Assembly (NCBI GenBank): GCA_041628615.1
Contig: JBFKOW010000001.1
Span: 1-64,000 of the forward strand
DNA: 64,000 nt
Source of the DNA: JAMWZF01 sp041628615
GTDB lineage: Bacteria; Pseudomonadota; Alphaproteobacteria; Rhodobacterales; Rhodobacteraceae
Reading direction: 5' to 3'
Below the pieces are notes generated by a model. The model had not been told where the DNA came from. It made no database searches and saw only the letters and a program-made list of their open reading frames with translations. The position numbers and the translations under genes are program-made. Numbering within the stretch: position 1 is the stretch's first letter; each line of letters begins with the position of its first letter. Shown one piece after another: positions 1 to 9,444 of the stretch.

Positions 1-1
1 C

Positions 2-2053
2 ATGGGCAAGCCCTACCGCGCGATCTTCAACGAGTTCCAGGGCGGCAGCTTCAAGCCCGAGGACGTCGATGGGTCGGGCGACGTGAAATACCACCTCGGC
101 GCCTCGTCCGACCGCGAGTTCGACGGCAACTCGGTGCACCTCAGCCTGACCGCCAACCCGTCGCATCTCGAGGCGGTGAACCCGGTGGTGCTGGGCTAGG
201 TCCGGGCCAAGCAGGACCAGCTGAAGGACTCCAACCGGACCAAGGTGATGGCGGTGCTGCTGCACGGCGACGCCGCCTTCGCCGGGCAGGGCGTGGTGGC
301 CGAGGGCTTCGGCCTGTCGGGCCTGCGCGGCCACCGCACCGGCGGCACCATGCATATCGTGGTGAACAACCAGATCGGCTTTACCACCGCGCCGCATTTC
401 TCGCGGTCGTCGCCCTATCCGACCGACATCGCGCTGATGGTCGAGGCGCCGATCTTCCACGTCAACGGCGACGACCCCGAGGCGGTGGTCCACGCCGCGC
501 GGGTCGCCACCGAGTTCCGCCAGAAGTTCCACAAGGACGTGGTGATCGACATCTTCTGCTACCGGCGGTTCGGCCACAACGAGGGCGACGAGCCGATGTT
601 CACCAACCCGATCATGTACAAGCGGATCAAGAGCCACAAGACGACGCTCACGCTCTACACCGAACGGCTGGTGGCCGACGGGCTGATCCCCGAGGGCGAG
701 ATCGAGGACATGAAGGCCGCCTTCCAGGCGCACCTGAACGAGGAGTTCGAGTCCGGCAAGACCTACCGCCCGAACAAGGCCGACTGGCTCGACGGCCGCT
801 GGTCGCACATGGACCGGATGAAGCAGGGCAAGTACCAACGCGGCAAGACCTCGATCGGGGCCAAGACGCTGGCCGATATCGGCAGGGCGCTGACCACCGC
901 GCCCGAGGGCTATGCGCTGCACAAGACGGTGGACCGGCTGCTCGAGGCCAAGCGGCAGATGTTCGAGACCGGCAAGGGCTTCGACTGGGCGACCGCCGAG
1001 GCGCTGGCCTTCGGGTCGCTGCTGCTCGAGGGCTACCCGGTCCGGCTCGCCGGGCAGGACAGCACCCGCGGCACCTTCTCGCAGCGCCATTCCGGCTTCA
1101 TCCACCAGGAGACCGAGGACCGCTACTACCCGCTCAACAACATCCGCGAGGGGCAGGCGCATTACGAGGTCATCGACTCGATGCTGTCGGAATACGCGGT
1201 GCTGGGCTTCGAATACGGCTACTCGCTGGCCGAACCCAACGCGCTGACGCTGTGGGAGGCGCAGTTCGGCGACTTCGCCAACGGCGCCCAGATCATGTTC
1301 GACCAGTTCATCTCGTCCGGCGAGGCCAAGTGGCTGCGGATGTCCGGCCTGGTCTGCCTGCTGCCGCACGGCTTTGAGGGCCAGGGCCCCGAGCATTCGT
1401 CGGCCCGGCTCGAACGCTTCCTGCAGATGTGCGGCGGCGACAACTGGATCGTGGCGAACTGCTCGACCCCGGCGAACTACTTCCACATCCTGCGCCGGCA
1501 GCTGCACCGCAGCTTCCGCAAGCCGCTGATCCTGATGACGCCGAAGTCGCTCCTGCGACACAAGATGTGCATCTCGACGGCGGAGGAATTCACCAACGGG
1601 TCGTCCTTCCACCGGGTGCTGTGGGACGACGCCCAGCACGGCAACTCGGACACCGAGCTCAAGCCCGACGCCAAGATCCGGCGCGTGGTGATGTGCGCCG
1701 GCAAGGTCTATTACGACCTGCTCGAGGAACGGGACTCGCGCGGCATCGACGACATCTACCTGATGCGGATCGAGCAGTTCTACCCGTTCCCGGCCCAGAG
1801 CCTCGTGAAGGAGATGGAGCGGTTCCCGAACTCCGACGTGATCTGGTGCCAGGAAGAGCCCAAGAACCAGGGCGCCTGGACCTTCATGGAGCCCAACATC
1901 GAATGGGTGCTGACCCGCATCAAGGCCAGGCACACCCGGCCGAAATACGCCGGCCGTCCGGCCTCGGCCTCGCCGGCCACGGGGCTCGCCAGCCAACACC
2001 AAGCCCAACAAGCCGCCCTCGTGAACGAGGCGCTGACCATCGAAGGGAACTGA
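2..2053 (+). pseudogene. sucA: 2-oxoglutarate dehydrogenase E1, 3' part, interrupted by an in-frame TAG
   Basis: Thiamine-diphosphate-dependent E1 of the 2-oxoglutarate dehydrogenase complex (TCA cycle). The 5' end lies outside the window. The frame opens at base 2 and matches SucA through [11 protein letters not shown], then reads TAG at 197-199, then continues in the same frame with VRAKQDQ, the ThDP-domain motif HGDAAFAGQGVV, NNQIGFTT and a normal C-terminus to TGA at 2051-2053. Homologues have a residue such as Lys or Ser at the TAG position, so a single AAG-to-TAG change is the simplest explanation. No frameshift or other damage is visible over the remaining 618 codons and codon use stays typical, so the lesion is recent, a base-call error, or a suppressed amber. 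sucB starts 4 bases downstream, so polarity on sucB/lpd would be expected if real. Confidence 0.9.
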
Positions 2054-2057
2054 TCCG

Positions 2058-3596
2058 ATGTCCATTGAAGTGCGCGTCCCGACGCTGGGCGAAAGCGTCA
2101 CCGAGGCCACCGTCGCGACCTGGTTCAAGAAGCCGGGCGACGCCGTCGCGGTGGACGAGATGCTGTGCGAGCTGGAAACCGACAAGGTGACGGTCGAAGT
2201 CCCCGCCCCCGCCTCCGGCACGCTGGGCGAGATCGTCGCCGCCGAGGGCGAGACGGTGGGCGTCGACGCCCTGCTCGCCACCCTGTCCGAGGGCGAGGGC
2301 GCGGCCCCGGCCAAGCCCGCGAAGGCGGCGAAGGCCGACGACGCCCCGAAGGCCGCCGAGGCGGCGGCGAGCGGCGGCGGCGATGCCGGCGGCGCGGAGA
2401 TCGACGTGATGGTGCCGACGCTGGGCGAAAGCGTCACCGAGGCCACCGTGTCGACCTGGTTCAAGAAGCCGGGCGAAAGCTTCGAGGCAGACGAGATGCT
2501 GTGCGAACTGGAGACCGACAAGGTGTCGGTCGAGGTGCCGGCCCCCGCCGCCGGTCGGCTGGTCAAGCTGCTGGCCGAGGAAGGCGCCACCGTCGCCGCC
2601 GGCGGCAAGCTGGCGATCATGACCACCGCCGCCGGGGGCGGGGCCGCCGCCACCGAGGCCGAGGCCGCCGCGCCCGCACCCGCCGCCAACGGCAACGGCA
2701 ACGGTCCGCGCGATGTCGAAGACGCCCCCTCCGCCAAGAAGCTGATGGCCGAGAAGGGCCTGTCGGCCGGCGAGGTCACCGGCTCGGGCCGCGACGGACG
2801 GGTGATGAAGGAGGACGTGCTCAAGGCGCTGTCGCAGCCGAAGGGCGCCGAGGCCCCGAAGCCCGCGCCCGCCGCGCCGCGCCCCGCCGACGATGCCGCC
2901 CGCGAGGAACGGGTCAAGATGACCCGCCTGCGCCAGACCATCGCCCGCCGCCTAAAGGAGGCGCAGAACACCGCGGCGATGCTGACCACCTACAACGAGG
3001 CCGACATGGGTCCGATCATGGACCTGCGGAACGAATACAAGGACCTGTTCCTCAAGAAGCACGGCGTGAAGCTCGGCTTCATGTCGTTCTTCGTGAAGGC
3101 CTGCTGCCACGCCCTGCGCGAGGTGCCCGACGTCAACGCCGAGATCGACGGCACCGACGTGGTCTACAAGAACTACGTCCACATGGGCGTCGCGGTGGGC
3201 ACCCCGACCGGCCTCGTGGTGCCGGTGGTGCGGGACGCCGACCAGAAGTCCTTCGCCGCGATCGAGAAGGAGATCGCCGAACTCGGCGTGCGCGCCCGCG
3301 ACGGCAAGCTGTCGATGGCCGACATGCAGGGCGGCAGCTTCACCATCTCCAACGGCGGGGTCTACGGGTCGCTGATGTCCTCGCCGATCCTGAACCCGCC
3401 GCAATCGGGCATCCTCGGGATGCACAAGATCCAGGACCGGCCGATGGCGGTCGGCGGGCAGGTGGTGATCCGGCCGATGATGTATCTGGCGCTGAGCTAC
3501 GACCACCGGATCGTCGACGGCAAGGGCGCGGTCACCTTCCTCGTGCGCGTCAAGGAGGCGCTTGAGGACCCGCGCCGCCTGCTGATGGACCTCTAG
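2058..3596 (+). CDS. sucB: Dihydrolipoyllysine-residue succinyltransferase (E2 of OGDH), two lipoyl domains
   Basis: E2 core of the 2-oxoglutarate dehydrogenase complex; transfers succinyl from lipoyl-lysine to CoA. 512 aa. Two lipoyl domains are visible: residues about 2-76 with the lipoylated Lys43 in ETDKVTV, and about 114-188 with Lys155 in ETDKVSV. Then Ala/Pro linkers, a peripheral-subunit-binding domain (about 225-262, [11 protein letters not shown]) and the catalytic domain with the His483/Asp487 motif DHRIVDG. Enteric SucB has one lipoyl domain, so this is the longer form. The two lipoyl segments are almost identical at DNA level (58 of 60 bases, 2081-2140 vs 2417-2476). It starts 4 bases after the sucA stop, so co-translation with sucA is likely. 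Confidence 0.97.
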   Translation: MSIEVRVPTLGESVTEATVATWFKKPGDAVAVDEMLCELETDKVTVEVPAPASGTLGEIVAAEGETVGVDALLATLSEGEGAAPAKPAKAAKADDAPKAAEAAASGGGDAGGAEIDVMVPTLGESVTEATVSTWFKKPGESFEADEMLCELETDKVSVEVPAPAAGRLVKLLAEEGATVAAGGKLAIMTTAAGGGAAATEAEAAAPAPAANGNGNGPRDVEDAPSAKKLMAEKGLSAGEVTGSGRDGRVMKEDVLKALSQPKGAEAPKPAPAAPRPADDAAREERVKMTRLRQTIARRLKEAQNTAAMLTTYNEADMGPIMDLRNEYKDLFLKKHGVKLGFMSFFVKACCHALREVPDVNAEIDGTDVVYKNYVHMGVAVGTPTGLVVPVVRDADQKSFAAIEKEIAELGVRARDGKLSMADMQGGSFTISNGGVYGSLMSSPILNPPQSGILGMHKIQDRPMAVGGQVVIRPMMYLALSYDHRIVDGKGAVTFLVRVKEALEDPRRLLMDL

Positions 3597-3780
3597 GGCG
3601 AATCCGGTTCGTGCGACGCGAGACAGAGGGCGGCGCCCGACCCGGGGGGTGGGCGCAGAAGCGCACGGCCCGTGGGGGCGGGTTGGGCGCTGCCCGTGAC
3701 GCAAGCGTCCTGCGCGGCGCGGGCACGACCCGTCCCGCCCTGCTCCGATTGTCGCAACTTGCCGCTTGGGAGGGCCGCCG

Positions 3781-4194
3781 ATGACCCCCGAACTCACCGT
3801 TCTCGCCCTCGCCGGGCTCTGGCAGGTGGTGCAATACGTCCTGATGGCGGTGCCCGCGAACCTCGAACTGGGGCCGGGCAAGACGCTGTCGCCGCGCGAC
3901 CGGTCCCGGCTCGGCGGCGACCTGCAGGACCAGTTGTCGGAGCGGACCGCGCGGCTCTACCGGGCGCTGGGCAACCATTTCGAGGGGCTGGTGCTGTTCA
4001 CCATCGCGGTGGTCGTGGTCACGCTGGGGGACCGCGGCTCCGGGCTCACCGCCGGCTGCGCCTGGACCTACCTCGTGGCCCGGATCCTCTACGTCCCGGC
4101 CTACTGGCTGGGCTGGCGGCCCTGGCGGTCGCTGATCTGGGCGGTCGGATTCTCGGCCACCACGCTGATGCTTCTGGCAGCCCTCTACATCTGA
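3781..4194 (+). CDS. MAPEG family integral membrane protein
   Basis: 137 aa with about four hydrophobic segments and the MAPEG-type signature [16 protein letters not shown] (about residues 57-72), in which the family's Asn-His-x-Glu is kept. The family includes microsomal glutathione transferases and leukotriene synthases; bacterial members are mostly of unknown substrate. The ATG at 3781 is preferred to the in-frame upstream start at 3766 because GGGAGG lies directly upstream of it. It sits between sucB and lpd, a frequent arrangement in this bacterial group, but nothing suggests a role in the dehydrogenase complex. Confidence 0.85.
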   Translation: MTPELTVLALAGLWQVVQYVLMAVPANLELGPGKTLSPRDRSRLGGDLQDQLSERTARLYRALGNHFEGLVLFTIAVVVVTLGDRGSGLTAGCAWTYLVARILYVPAYWLGWRPWRSLIWAVGFSATTLMLLAALYI

Positions 4195-4276
4195 CCGTCC
4201 CGATCTGTTATCCGGTCCCGGCACAGAAGCCCTCCAGACGCCGCCGCGGCGTCGCGCACTGCAGAAGGAAGTCCCA

Positions 4277-5665
4277 ATGGCTAGCTACGACGTCATCGTG
4301 ATCGGATCCGGACCCGGCGGCTATGTCTGCGCCATCCGCTGCGCCCAGCTCGGGCTCAGGACCGCCTGCGTCGAGGGACGCGACACGCTGGGCGGCACCT
4401 GTCTCAACGTCGGCTGCATTCCGTCCAAGGCGCTGCTGCACGCCTCCCACCAGCTTCACGAGGCACAGCACAACTTCGCCAAGATGGGTCTGAAGGGGAA
4501 GGCGCCCACCGTCGACTGGCCGCAGATGCTGACCTACAAGTCCGAGACCATCGAGGCCAACACCAAGGGCATCGAGTTCCTGTTCAAGAAGAACAAGGTC
4601 GACTGGCTCAAGGGCTGGGGTTCGATCCCCGAGGCCGGCAAGGTCAAGGTCGGCGACGAGGTCCACGAGGCCACCCACATCGTGATCGCCAGCGGCTCCG
4701 AAGTCGCCACCCTGCCCGGCGTCGAGATCGACGAGAAGGTGGTGGTGTCCTCCACCGGGGCGCTGGAGCTGCCCAAGGTGCCGAAGAAGATGGTGGTGAT
4801 CGGCGCCGGGGTCATCGGCCTCGAGCTTGGCTCGGTCTACGCCCGGCTCGGCGCCGAGGTCCACGTGATCGAGTTCCTCGACGCGATCACCCCCGGGATG
4901 GACGGCGAGGTGCAGAAGACCTTCAAGCGGCTGCTCGAACGGCAGGGGCTCAGCTTCACGATGGGCGCGGCGGTGCAGTCCGTCGCCGTGAAGTCGGGCA
5001 AGGCGAAGGTCGCCTACAAGCTGCGCAAGGACGGCAGCGACCACGAGATGCAGGCCGACACGGTGCTGGTCGCCACCGGCCGGCGGCCCTTCACCGACGG
5101 GCTCGGGCTCACCGAATTGGGGGTCGAGACCACCGAGCGCGGCCAGATCAAGACCGACGCCCGCTACGTGACCAGCGTCGACCGGATCTACGCCATCGGC
5201 GACTGCATCGACGGGCCGATGCTGGCCCACAAGGCCGAGGACGAGGGCATGGCGGTGGCCGAGATCATCGCCGGGCAGGCCGGGCACGTGAACTACGACG
5301 TCATTCCGGGGGTCATCTACACCCACCCGGAGGTCGCCAACGTGGGCCAGACCGAGGAACAGCTCAAGAAGGAGGGCCGCGCCTACAAGACGGGCAAGTT
5401 CTCGTTCATGGGCAACGGCCGGGCCAAGGCCAACTTCGCCGCCGACGGCTTCGTCAAGATCCTCGCCGACGCCGCGACCGACCGGATCCTCGGCGCCCAC
5501 ATCATCGGGCCGATGGCAGGGGACCTGATCCACGAGATCTGCGTGGCGATGGAGTTCGGCGCCGCCGCCGAGGATCTCGCGCGGACCTGCCACGCCCACC
5601 CGACCTACTCCGAAGCGGTGCGCGAGGCGGCGCTGGCCTGCGGCGACGGCCCGATCCACAGCTAG
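4277..5665 (+). CDS. lpdA: Dihydrolipoamide dehydrogenase (E3)
   Basis: 462-aa FAD-dependent disulfide oxidoreductase that re-oxidises dihydrolipoyl groups with NAD+. FAD-binding GSGPGGY starts at residue 10; the redox disulfide is Cys42-Cys47 in [13 protein letters not shown]; the NAD-binding glycine motif is [11 protein letters not shown]; the C-terminal catalytic His/Glu pair is in HAHPTYSE. Position behind sucA-sucB marks it as the E3 of the 2-oxoglutarate complex; it may also serve other lipoyl complexes. AAGGAAG precedes the ATG. Its last 26 codons, stop and following hairpin are repeated 156 bp downstream (see repeat feature). Confidence 0.97.
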   Translation: MASYDVIVIGSGPGGYVCAIRCAQLGLRTACVEGRDTLGGTCLNVGCIPSKALLHASHQLHEAQHNFAKMGLKGKAPTVDWPQMLTYKSETIEANTKGIEFLFKKNKVDWLKGWGSIPEAGKVKVGDEVHEATHIVIASGSEVATLPGVEIDEKVVVSSTGALELPKVPKKMVVIGAGVIGLELGSVYARLGAEVHVIEFLDAITPGMDGEVQKTFKRLLERQGLSFTMGAAVQSVAVKSGKAKVAYKLRKDGSDHEMQADTVLVATGRRPFTDGLGLTELGVETTERGQIKTDARYVTSVDRIYAIGDCIDGPMLAHKAEDEGMAVAEIIAGQAGHVNYDVIPGVIYTHPEVANVGQTEEQLKKEGRAYKTGKFSFMGNGRAKANFAADGFVKILADAATDRILGAHIIGPMAGDLIHEICVAMEFGAAAEDLARTCHAHPTYSEAVREAALACGDGPIHS

Positions 5666-5840
5666 GCAGGCCGGGCTCCGCCCGCCGGCGGCACGAAAGG
5701 TCCACCGGACCGTTCGCCGGCTTCGCCGGACAGCCGCCGGCCCTGCCACGCCCACCCGACCTACTCCGAAGCGGTGCGCGAGGCGGCGCTGGCCTGTGGC
5801 GACGGCCCGATCCACAGCTAGGCAAGTCGGGCTCCGCCCG
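5586..5840 (+). repeat. Direct repeat of the lpd 3' end (99 bp x2) flanking a palindromic spacer
   Basis: Bases 5586-5684 (last 26 codons of lpd, stop codon and the hairpin CGGGCTCCGCCCG) recur at 5742-5840 with three differences (5641/5797, 5669/5825, 5671/5827). The second copy still encodes the same amino acids because its only coding difference is synonymous (TGC/TGT). The 57-base spacer begins and ends with the inverted repeat GCCGGCGGC (5684-5692) / GCCGCCGGC (5733-5741), flush with the two copies, and contains a further GGTCC-ACC-GGACC hairpin (5699-5711). The CGGGC/GCCCG hairpin after each stop could act as a terminator for lpd and, in the second copy, for the convergent reductase gene. 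Confidence 0.95.
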
Positions 5841-5845
5841 CAACG

Positions 5846-6769
5846 TCAGCCCATGAAGCGCGGGTCGCCGACGGCCCAGGCGACGCCGTCGCCGCGGTCC
5901 ATCGCGGCGATGGCGGCCATGTCGTCGGCCCCGATCTCGAAGCCGAACAGGTCGCGGTTCTGGCGCATCCGCTCCGGGTTCAGGCTCTTGGGCAGCACCG
6001 GGTAACCGCTCTGCACCCCCCAGCGCAGCAGCAGTTGCGCCTCGCTCACCCCGTACCGTTCGGCCATGCGCCGGAACGGCGAGTCCTCCGCCGCGCCGGC
6101 CGCCCGCATCTCGTCGGTCTTGGCGCTGTCCTGTCCCGGCGCCGCGCGCCACGTCGACAACGGCACCAGCGACGAATAGGCGATCGGCAGGATCCCGTTG
6201 GCCCGCAGGTAGGCGACGAGGCCGGGTTTCTGCGACCAGGGGTGCAGCTCGATCTGGTTCGCCTCCGGCAAGGGCAGCCCGGCGGCGCGCAGTTCCTCGA
6301 CATGGGCCTCGGTGAAGTTGCTCACGCCGATCGCGCGGACCTTGCCCTCGGCCTTCAGATCGACCAGCGCGCGCCACTCGGCCACCCGCTCCGCACCGCC
6401 GGTCGGGGCGTGGATGAGGTAGAGATCGATCCGGTCCAGCCCGAGCGCGGCCCGCGACGCCTCGAAGGCGGCGCGGGTCTCGTCATAGCCCTTCGGCGGG
6501 TCACCCCAGGCGGCGTTGCCGGGCCAGAGCTTGGTGGTCACGAAGACCTCGTCGCGGCCGATCCCGGCCCGCGCGATCCCGTCGCGCAGGCCGCGGCCGA
6601 CCCCGGCCTCGTTGGCGTAGCCGGCGGCGGTGTCGACATGGCGGTAGCCCGCCGCGATGGCCTCGGCCACGATCCGCGGCGCCTCGGCGTCCGGCACGAG
6701 GTAGGTGCCGAAGCCGACGGCGGGGATCCGGGTTTCCCCGAGGGGCATGTGATCGGGGGTCGGTTGCAT
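5846..6769 (-). CDS. Aldo/keto reductase, 2,5-diketo-D-gluconate-reductase-like
   Basis: 307-aa NADPH-dependent TIM-barrel oxidoreductase. The AKR catalytic tetrad is complete: Asp46 (HVDTAAGY), Tyr51, Lys80 (TTKLW) and His120 (YLIHAP); the C-terminal cofactor segment LPKSLNPERMRQN is present. Resembles the DkgA/AKR5 group; substrate is not predictable from sequence. It is transcribed away from an AraC-type regulator with tandem half-sites between them, so that regulator probably controls it. Start at 6769; a second in-frame ATG follows at codon 8. Confidence 0.92.
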   Translation of the reverse strand: MQPTPDHMPLGETRIPAVGFGTYLVPDAEAPRIVAEAIAAGYRHVDTAAGYANEAGVGRGLRDGIARAGIGRDEVFVTTKLWPGNAAWGDPPKGYDETRAAFEASRAALGLDRIDLYLIHAPTGGAERVAEWRALVDLKAEGKVRAIGVSNFTEAHVEELRAAGLPLPEANQIELHPWSQKPGLVAYLRANGILPIAYSSLVPLSTWRAAPGQDSAKTDEMRAAGAAEDSPFRRMAERYGVSEAQLLLRWGVQSGYPVLPKSLNPERMRQNRDLFGFEIGADDMAAIAAMDRGDGVAWAVGDPRFMG

Positions 6770-6826
6770 CGTCGGTCGTCCTCTTCGCGGTGTCCCGTCC
6801 GGTCTAGACGCGGAGCGCGGTCCGGT

Positions 6827-6863
6827 CTTGCCCGATCCTCCGCAGTTCTTGCACGATCCTCCG
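6827..6863. promoter_or_regulatory. Tandem 16-bp direct repeats, probable AraC-type operator
   Basis: CTTGC(C/A)CGATCCTCCG occurs at 6827-6842 and again at 6848-6863, exactly 21 bp apart with a single mismatch. Two direct half-sites two helical turns apart are the usual target layout of AraC/XylS activators. The site lies 58 bp upstream of the aldo/keto reductase start and 67 bp upstream of the araC-type start, where it could serve both. Confidence 0.7.
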
Positions 6864-6930
6864 GAACCGGCGGATTTCGTGTGTCACGGTCGAGGGCGCC
6901 GTGCGACACTGCGGCGACCAGGAGACAGCG

Positions 6931-7815
6931 ATGATCCAGACCGACGACTTGACCGGCCTCGCCCTGCGATACGCCCGGTGTTCCATGTCCGCCGGACGGA
7001 TCCCCGACGGCTGGCCGCTGGTCGTCACCGCCACCGCGCCCACCGCGGTGGAGGCCACGGTCTACGATCCGGTCGTTTGCCTGATCCTTCAGGGGGCGAA
7101 GGAAACCGCCGGACCCGGCGGCGCCCTGCGGCTGGCGCCCGGCGACGGCTTGCTGGTCAGCCACGACACGCCGGTGCTCGCCCGGATCGTCGAGGCCAGC
7201 CCCGCCGCGCCCTACGTCGCGGTCGTCGCGCCGCTGGACCTGGGGGTGCTGCGGGGCCTGCACGACGCCACCGCCGAGCTGGCCGCGGACGGCGGCCCGG
7301 CGGGGGCGCTCGGCCGGATCGGGGTGGGGGACGGGCTCCGCGACGTGCTGCGCCGCTGGCTCGGGCTGGAACCCGGCACCGCCGAGGCACGGGTCGTCGG
7401 GCCGCTGCTGCGCACCGAGTTGCATTTCCGGCTGCTCGCGGCGCCGGGCGGCGACGCGTTGCGGCAGCTCGCCTCGCCGACCAGCCCGGCCAGCCGGATC
7501 GCCCGCGCCATCGCGGCGATCCGGCGCGACGTGTCGCGGCCCCTCCGGCTGGCCGACCTGGCGCGGACCGCCGGCATGGGGGGCTCGGCGTTCCACGCCC
7601 ATTTCAGGCAGGTGACCGGCACCACGCCGCTGCGGTTCCAGAAGGACCTGCGGCTGACCGATGCCCGCCGGCGGCTGGCGGCGGGGGACGGGTCGGTTAC
7701 CGGCGTCGCCTACGCGGTCGGCTACGAGAGCTCGGCCCAGTTCAGCCGGGAATACGCCCGCAAGTTCGGCCATCCGCCGCGGACCGACCTGGCGCGGACC
7801 GGCGCTCCCGACTGA
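6931..7815 (+). CDS. AraC family transcriptional regulator
   Basis: 294 aa. N-terminal AraC_N-type cupin-like domain (about 10-170, CLILQGAKE) and a C-terminal AraC double helix-turn-helix (about 190-290; RPLRLADLARTAGM, then VAYAVGYESSAQFSREYARKFG). ATG 6931 is chosen because AGGAGA lies about 5 bases upstream; the in-frame GTG at 6901 has no such site. Divergent from the aldo/keto reductase gene, which it likely regulates through the 21-bp-spaced repeats. Confidence 0.93.
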   Translation: MIQTDDLTGLALRYARCSMSAGRIPDGWPLVVTATAPTAVEATVYDPVVCLILQGAKETAGPGGALRLAPGDGLLVSHDTPVLARIVEASPAAPYVAVVAPLDLGVLRGLHDATAELAADGGPAGALGRIGVGDGLRDVLRRWLGLEPGTAEARVVGPLLRTELHFRLLAAPGGDALRQLASPTSPASRIARAIAAIRRDVSRPLRLADLARTAGMGGSAFHAHFRQVTGTTPLRFQKDLRLTDARRRLAAGDGSVTGVAYAVGYESSAQFSREYARKFGHPPRTDLARTGAPD

Positions 7816-7878
7816 CCAGACCCGTCCGAACATGGCCGAAGGACCACGTCGCCCCGGCCGCGGCCGCGCCTTCTTCGG

Positions 7879-7935
7879 ACCCGAAATATCCCGGGGGAGT
7901 CTCCGCGACAGCGGAGACGGGGGCAGCGCCCCCTT
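7879..7935 (+). repeat. GAAATATCCCGGG extragenic double-hairpin element / terminator
   Basis: CCGAAATATCCCGGGGGA is followed by two perfect hairpins: GTCTCCGC-GACA-GCGGAGAC (7899-7918) and GGGGGC-AGC-GCCCCC (7919-7933) ending in TT. It sits about 65 bp after the araC-type stop and could end that transcript. I recognise the AAATATCCCGGG...GGGGCAGNGCCCC layout as a recurrent intergenic element of Rhodobacterales genomes from general experience; only one copy is in this window. The rest of 7816-8016 shows no gene. Confidence 0.6.
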
Positions 7936-8016
7936 CCCCTTGCAACCCCGGCGCGGGTATCGACGTTGCACCAGCAGCCGGGCCGTCACCGTGGCGACCC
8001 GACCGGGGGACCGACC

Positions 8017-9282
8017 ATGATCCGAAGCAAGCTCACCTTCACCCTGCGCTCCCTGCGCGAACGGCTCTGGATCAAGCCGCTGGGCTATGCCGTGCTCGCC
8101 GTCGCCGCGGTCTTCGTCGCCCGGCTGGCCGACCTGCTGCCCTTCGCCGACGCCCTGCCCGAGATCGAGGCCGACACGGTGGAACGGCTGCTCTCGGTGA
8201 TCTCGGCCTCGATGCTCGGGGTGGCGACCTTCGCGGTGGCCTCGATGGTGTCGGCCTATGCCTCGGCCAGCGGCAGCGCCACGCCGCGGGCCTTCGTGCT
8301 GCTGGTCGCCGACGGGCTGTCGCAGACCGCGCTGTCGAGCTTCATCGGCGCCTTCATCTTCAGCATCGTCGGCATCATCGCGGTGCGGATCGGCTATTTC
8401 GGCCCGGCCGGGCACGTCGCGATGTTCCTGTTCACCCTCGGAGTGCTGGCCTTCGTGATCCTCACCTTCGTGCGCTGGGTCGACACCATCGCCCGGCTGG
8501 GCCGGATGCCCAACACCATCGACAAGGTCGAGGCCGCCACCCGCGAGGCCTTTGCCCACTGGACCCCCGGCGCGCCGCTGTCGGCCCGGCCGGGACCGGC
8601 GGACCCGCCGGCGGGGGCCGGGATCTTCCCCGACCGGACCGGCTTCGTGCAGCACGTCGACATCGCCTGCCTGCAGGACTGGGCCGAAAGCCGCGGCGCC
8701 ACGATCCACCTGCGGGCCCGGCCCGGCGCGCTCGTCACCGACCGGCGGCCGCTGCTCACCGTGATCGGCGAACCGGCGCCGGACGAGACCGACCGCGCCA
8801 CCCTGCGCGACGCCTTCGTGATCGGCGACCGCCGCAGCTACGCGGTCGATCCCCGCTTCGGGCTGATCGCGCTGTCCGAGATCGGCTCGCGGGCGCTCTC
8901 GCCCGGCGTCAACGACCCCGGCACCGCGATCGAGATCGTGGTCCGGCTGGCCCGCATCCTGCGCGACTGGAGCCTGTCCGAACCGCCCGAGGACGGCGCG
9001 CCCGCCTGCGACCGGGTCCATGTCCCGCCGCTCGACCCCGGCAACCTGCTCGACGACGCCTTCGCCGCCATCGTCAAGGACGGGGTCGGGTCGGTCGAGG
9101 TCGGGATCTGGATCCAGAAATCGCTCGGCCTGCTCGCCGCCGAGGCCGCGCCCGAGATCGGCCGGGCGGCTGCGCGGACCGCCGAACAGGCCCTGGCGCG
9201 GGCGGAACGGGCGCTCGATTTCGGCCCCGATCTCGACCGGGTGCGCAGGGCCCACCGGACCTACGTCGCCGGCGCCGACTGA
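8017..9282 (+). CDS. DUF2254 family membrane protein
   Basis: 421 aa. Four hydrophobic segments in the first 150 residues (around 20-38, 60-85, 100-125, 133-150), then a soluble C-terminal part with RTGFVQHVDIACLQ and ALSPGVNDPGTAIEIV, both typical of DUF2254. Function unknown; members are inner-membrane proteins of proteobacteria. ATG 8017 gives a normal family N-terminus; upstream in-frame codons from 7966 overlap non-conserved sequence. No operon partner is obvious: the ECF sigma gene follows after 162 bases. Confidence 0.88.
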   Translation: MIRSKLTFTLRSLRERLWIKPLGYAVLAVAAVFVARLADLLPFADALPEIEADTVERLLSVISASMLGVATFAVASMVSAYASASGSATPRAFVLLVADGLSQTALSSFIGAFIFSIVGIIAVRIGYFGPAGHVAMFLFTLGVLAFVILTFVRWVDTIARLGRMPNTIDKVEAATREAFAHWTPGAPLSARPGPADPPAGAGIFPDRTGFVQHVDIACLQDWAESRGATIHLRARPGALVTDRRPLLTVIGEPAPDETDRATLRDAFVIGDRRSYAVDPRFGLIALSEIGSRALSPGVNDPGTAIEIVVRLARILRDWSLSEPPEDGAPACDRVHVPPLDPGNLLDDAFAAIVKDGVGSVEVGIWIQKSLGLLAAEAAPEIGRAAARTAEQALARAERALDFGPDLDRVRRAHRTYVAGAD

Positions 9283-9325
9283 GCGCGGCGGAGATCGCCC
9301 GCCCCGGCCGGGTCGCGGCCGCAGC

Positions 9326-9396
9326 GCGGTTCCGGTTCCGGCTGCGGTTCCGGCACCGGTGGAATACCGACGCGATACCGACGTTTTGCCGACAGC
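9326..9396. repeat. Short tandem repeats upstream of the ECF sigma gene
   Basis: The intergenic segment holds repeated CGGTTC/GGTTCC units (9326-9352) and then ATACCGACG at 9364-9372 and 9375-9383, an 11-bp spacing, followed by a related TGCCGACAG at 9388. It is the only non-coding space in front of the sigma factor gene and is the natural place for its promoter or operator. No sigma-70 hexamers are convincing here. Confidence 0.5.
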
Positions 9397-9444
9397 CGTT
9401 TTCCGGCTCTCCGCCGCCAAGGATTGACCTCGGGCGCGCGTCCC

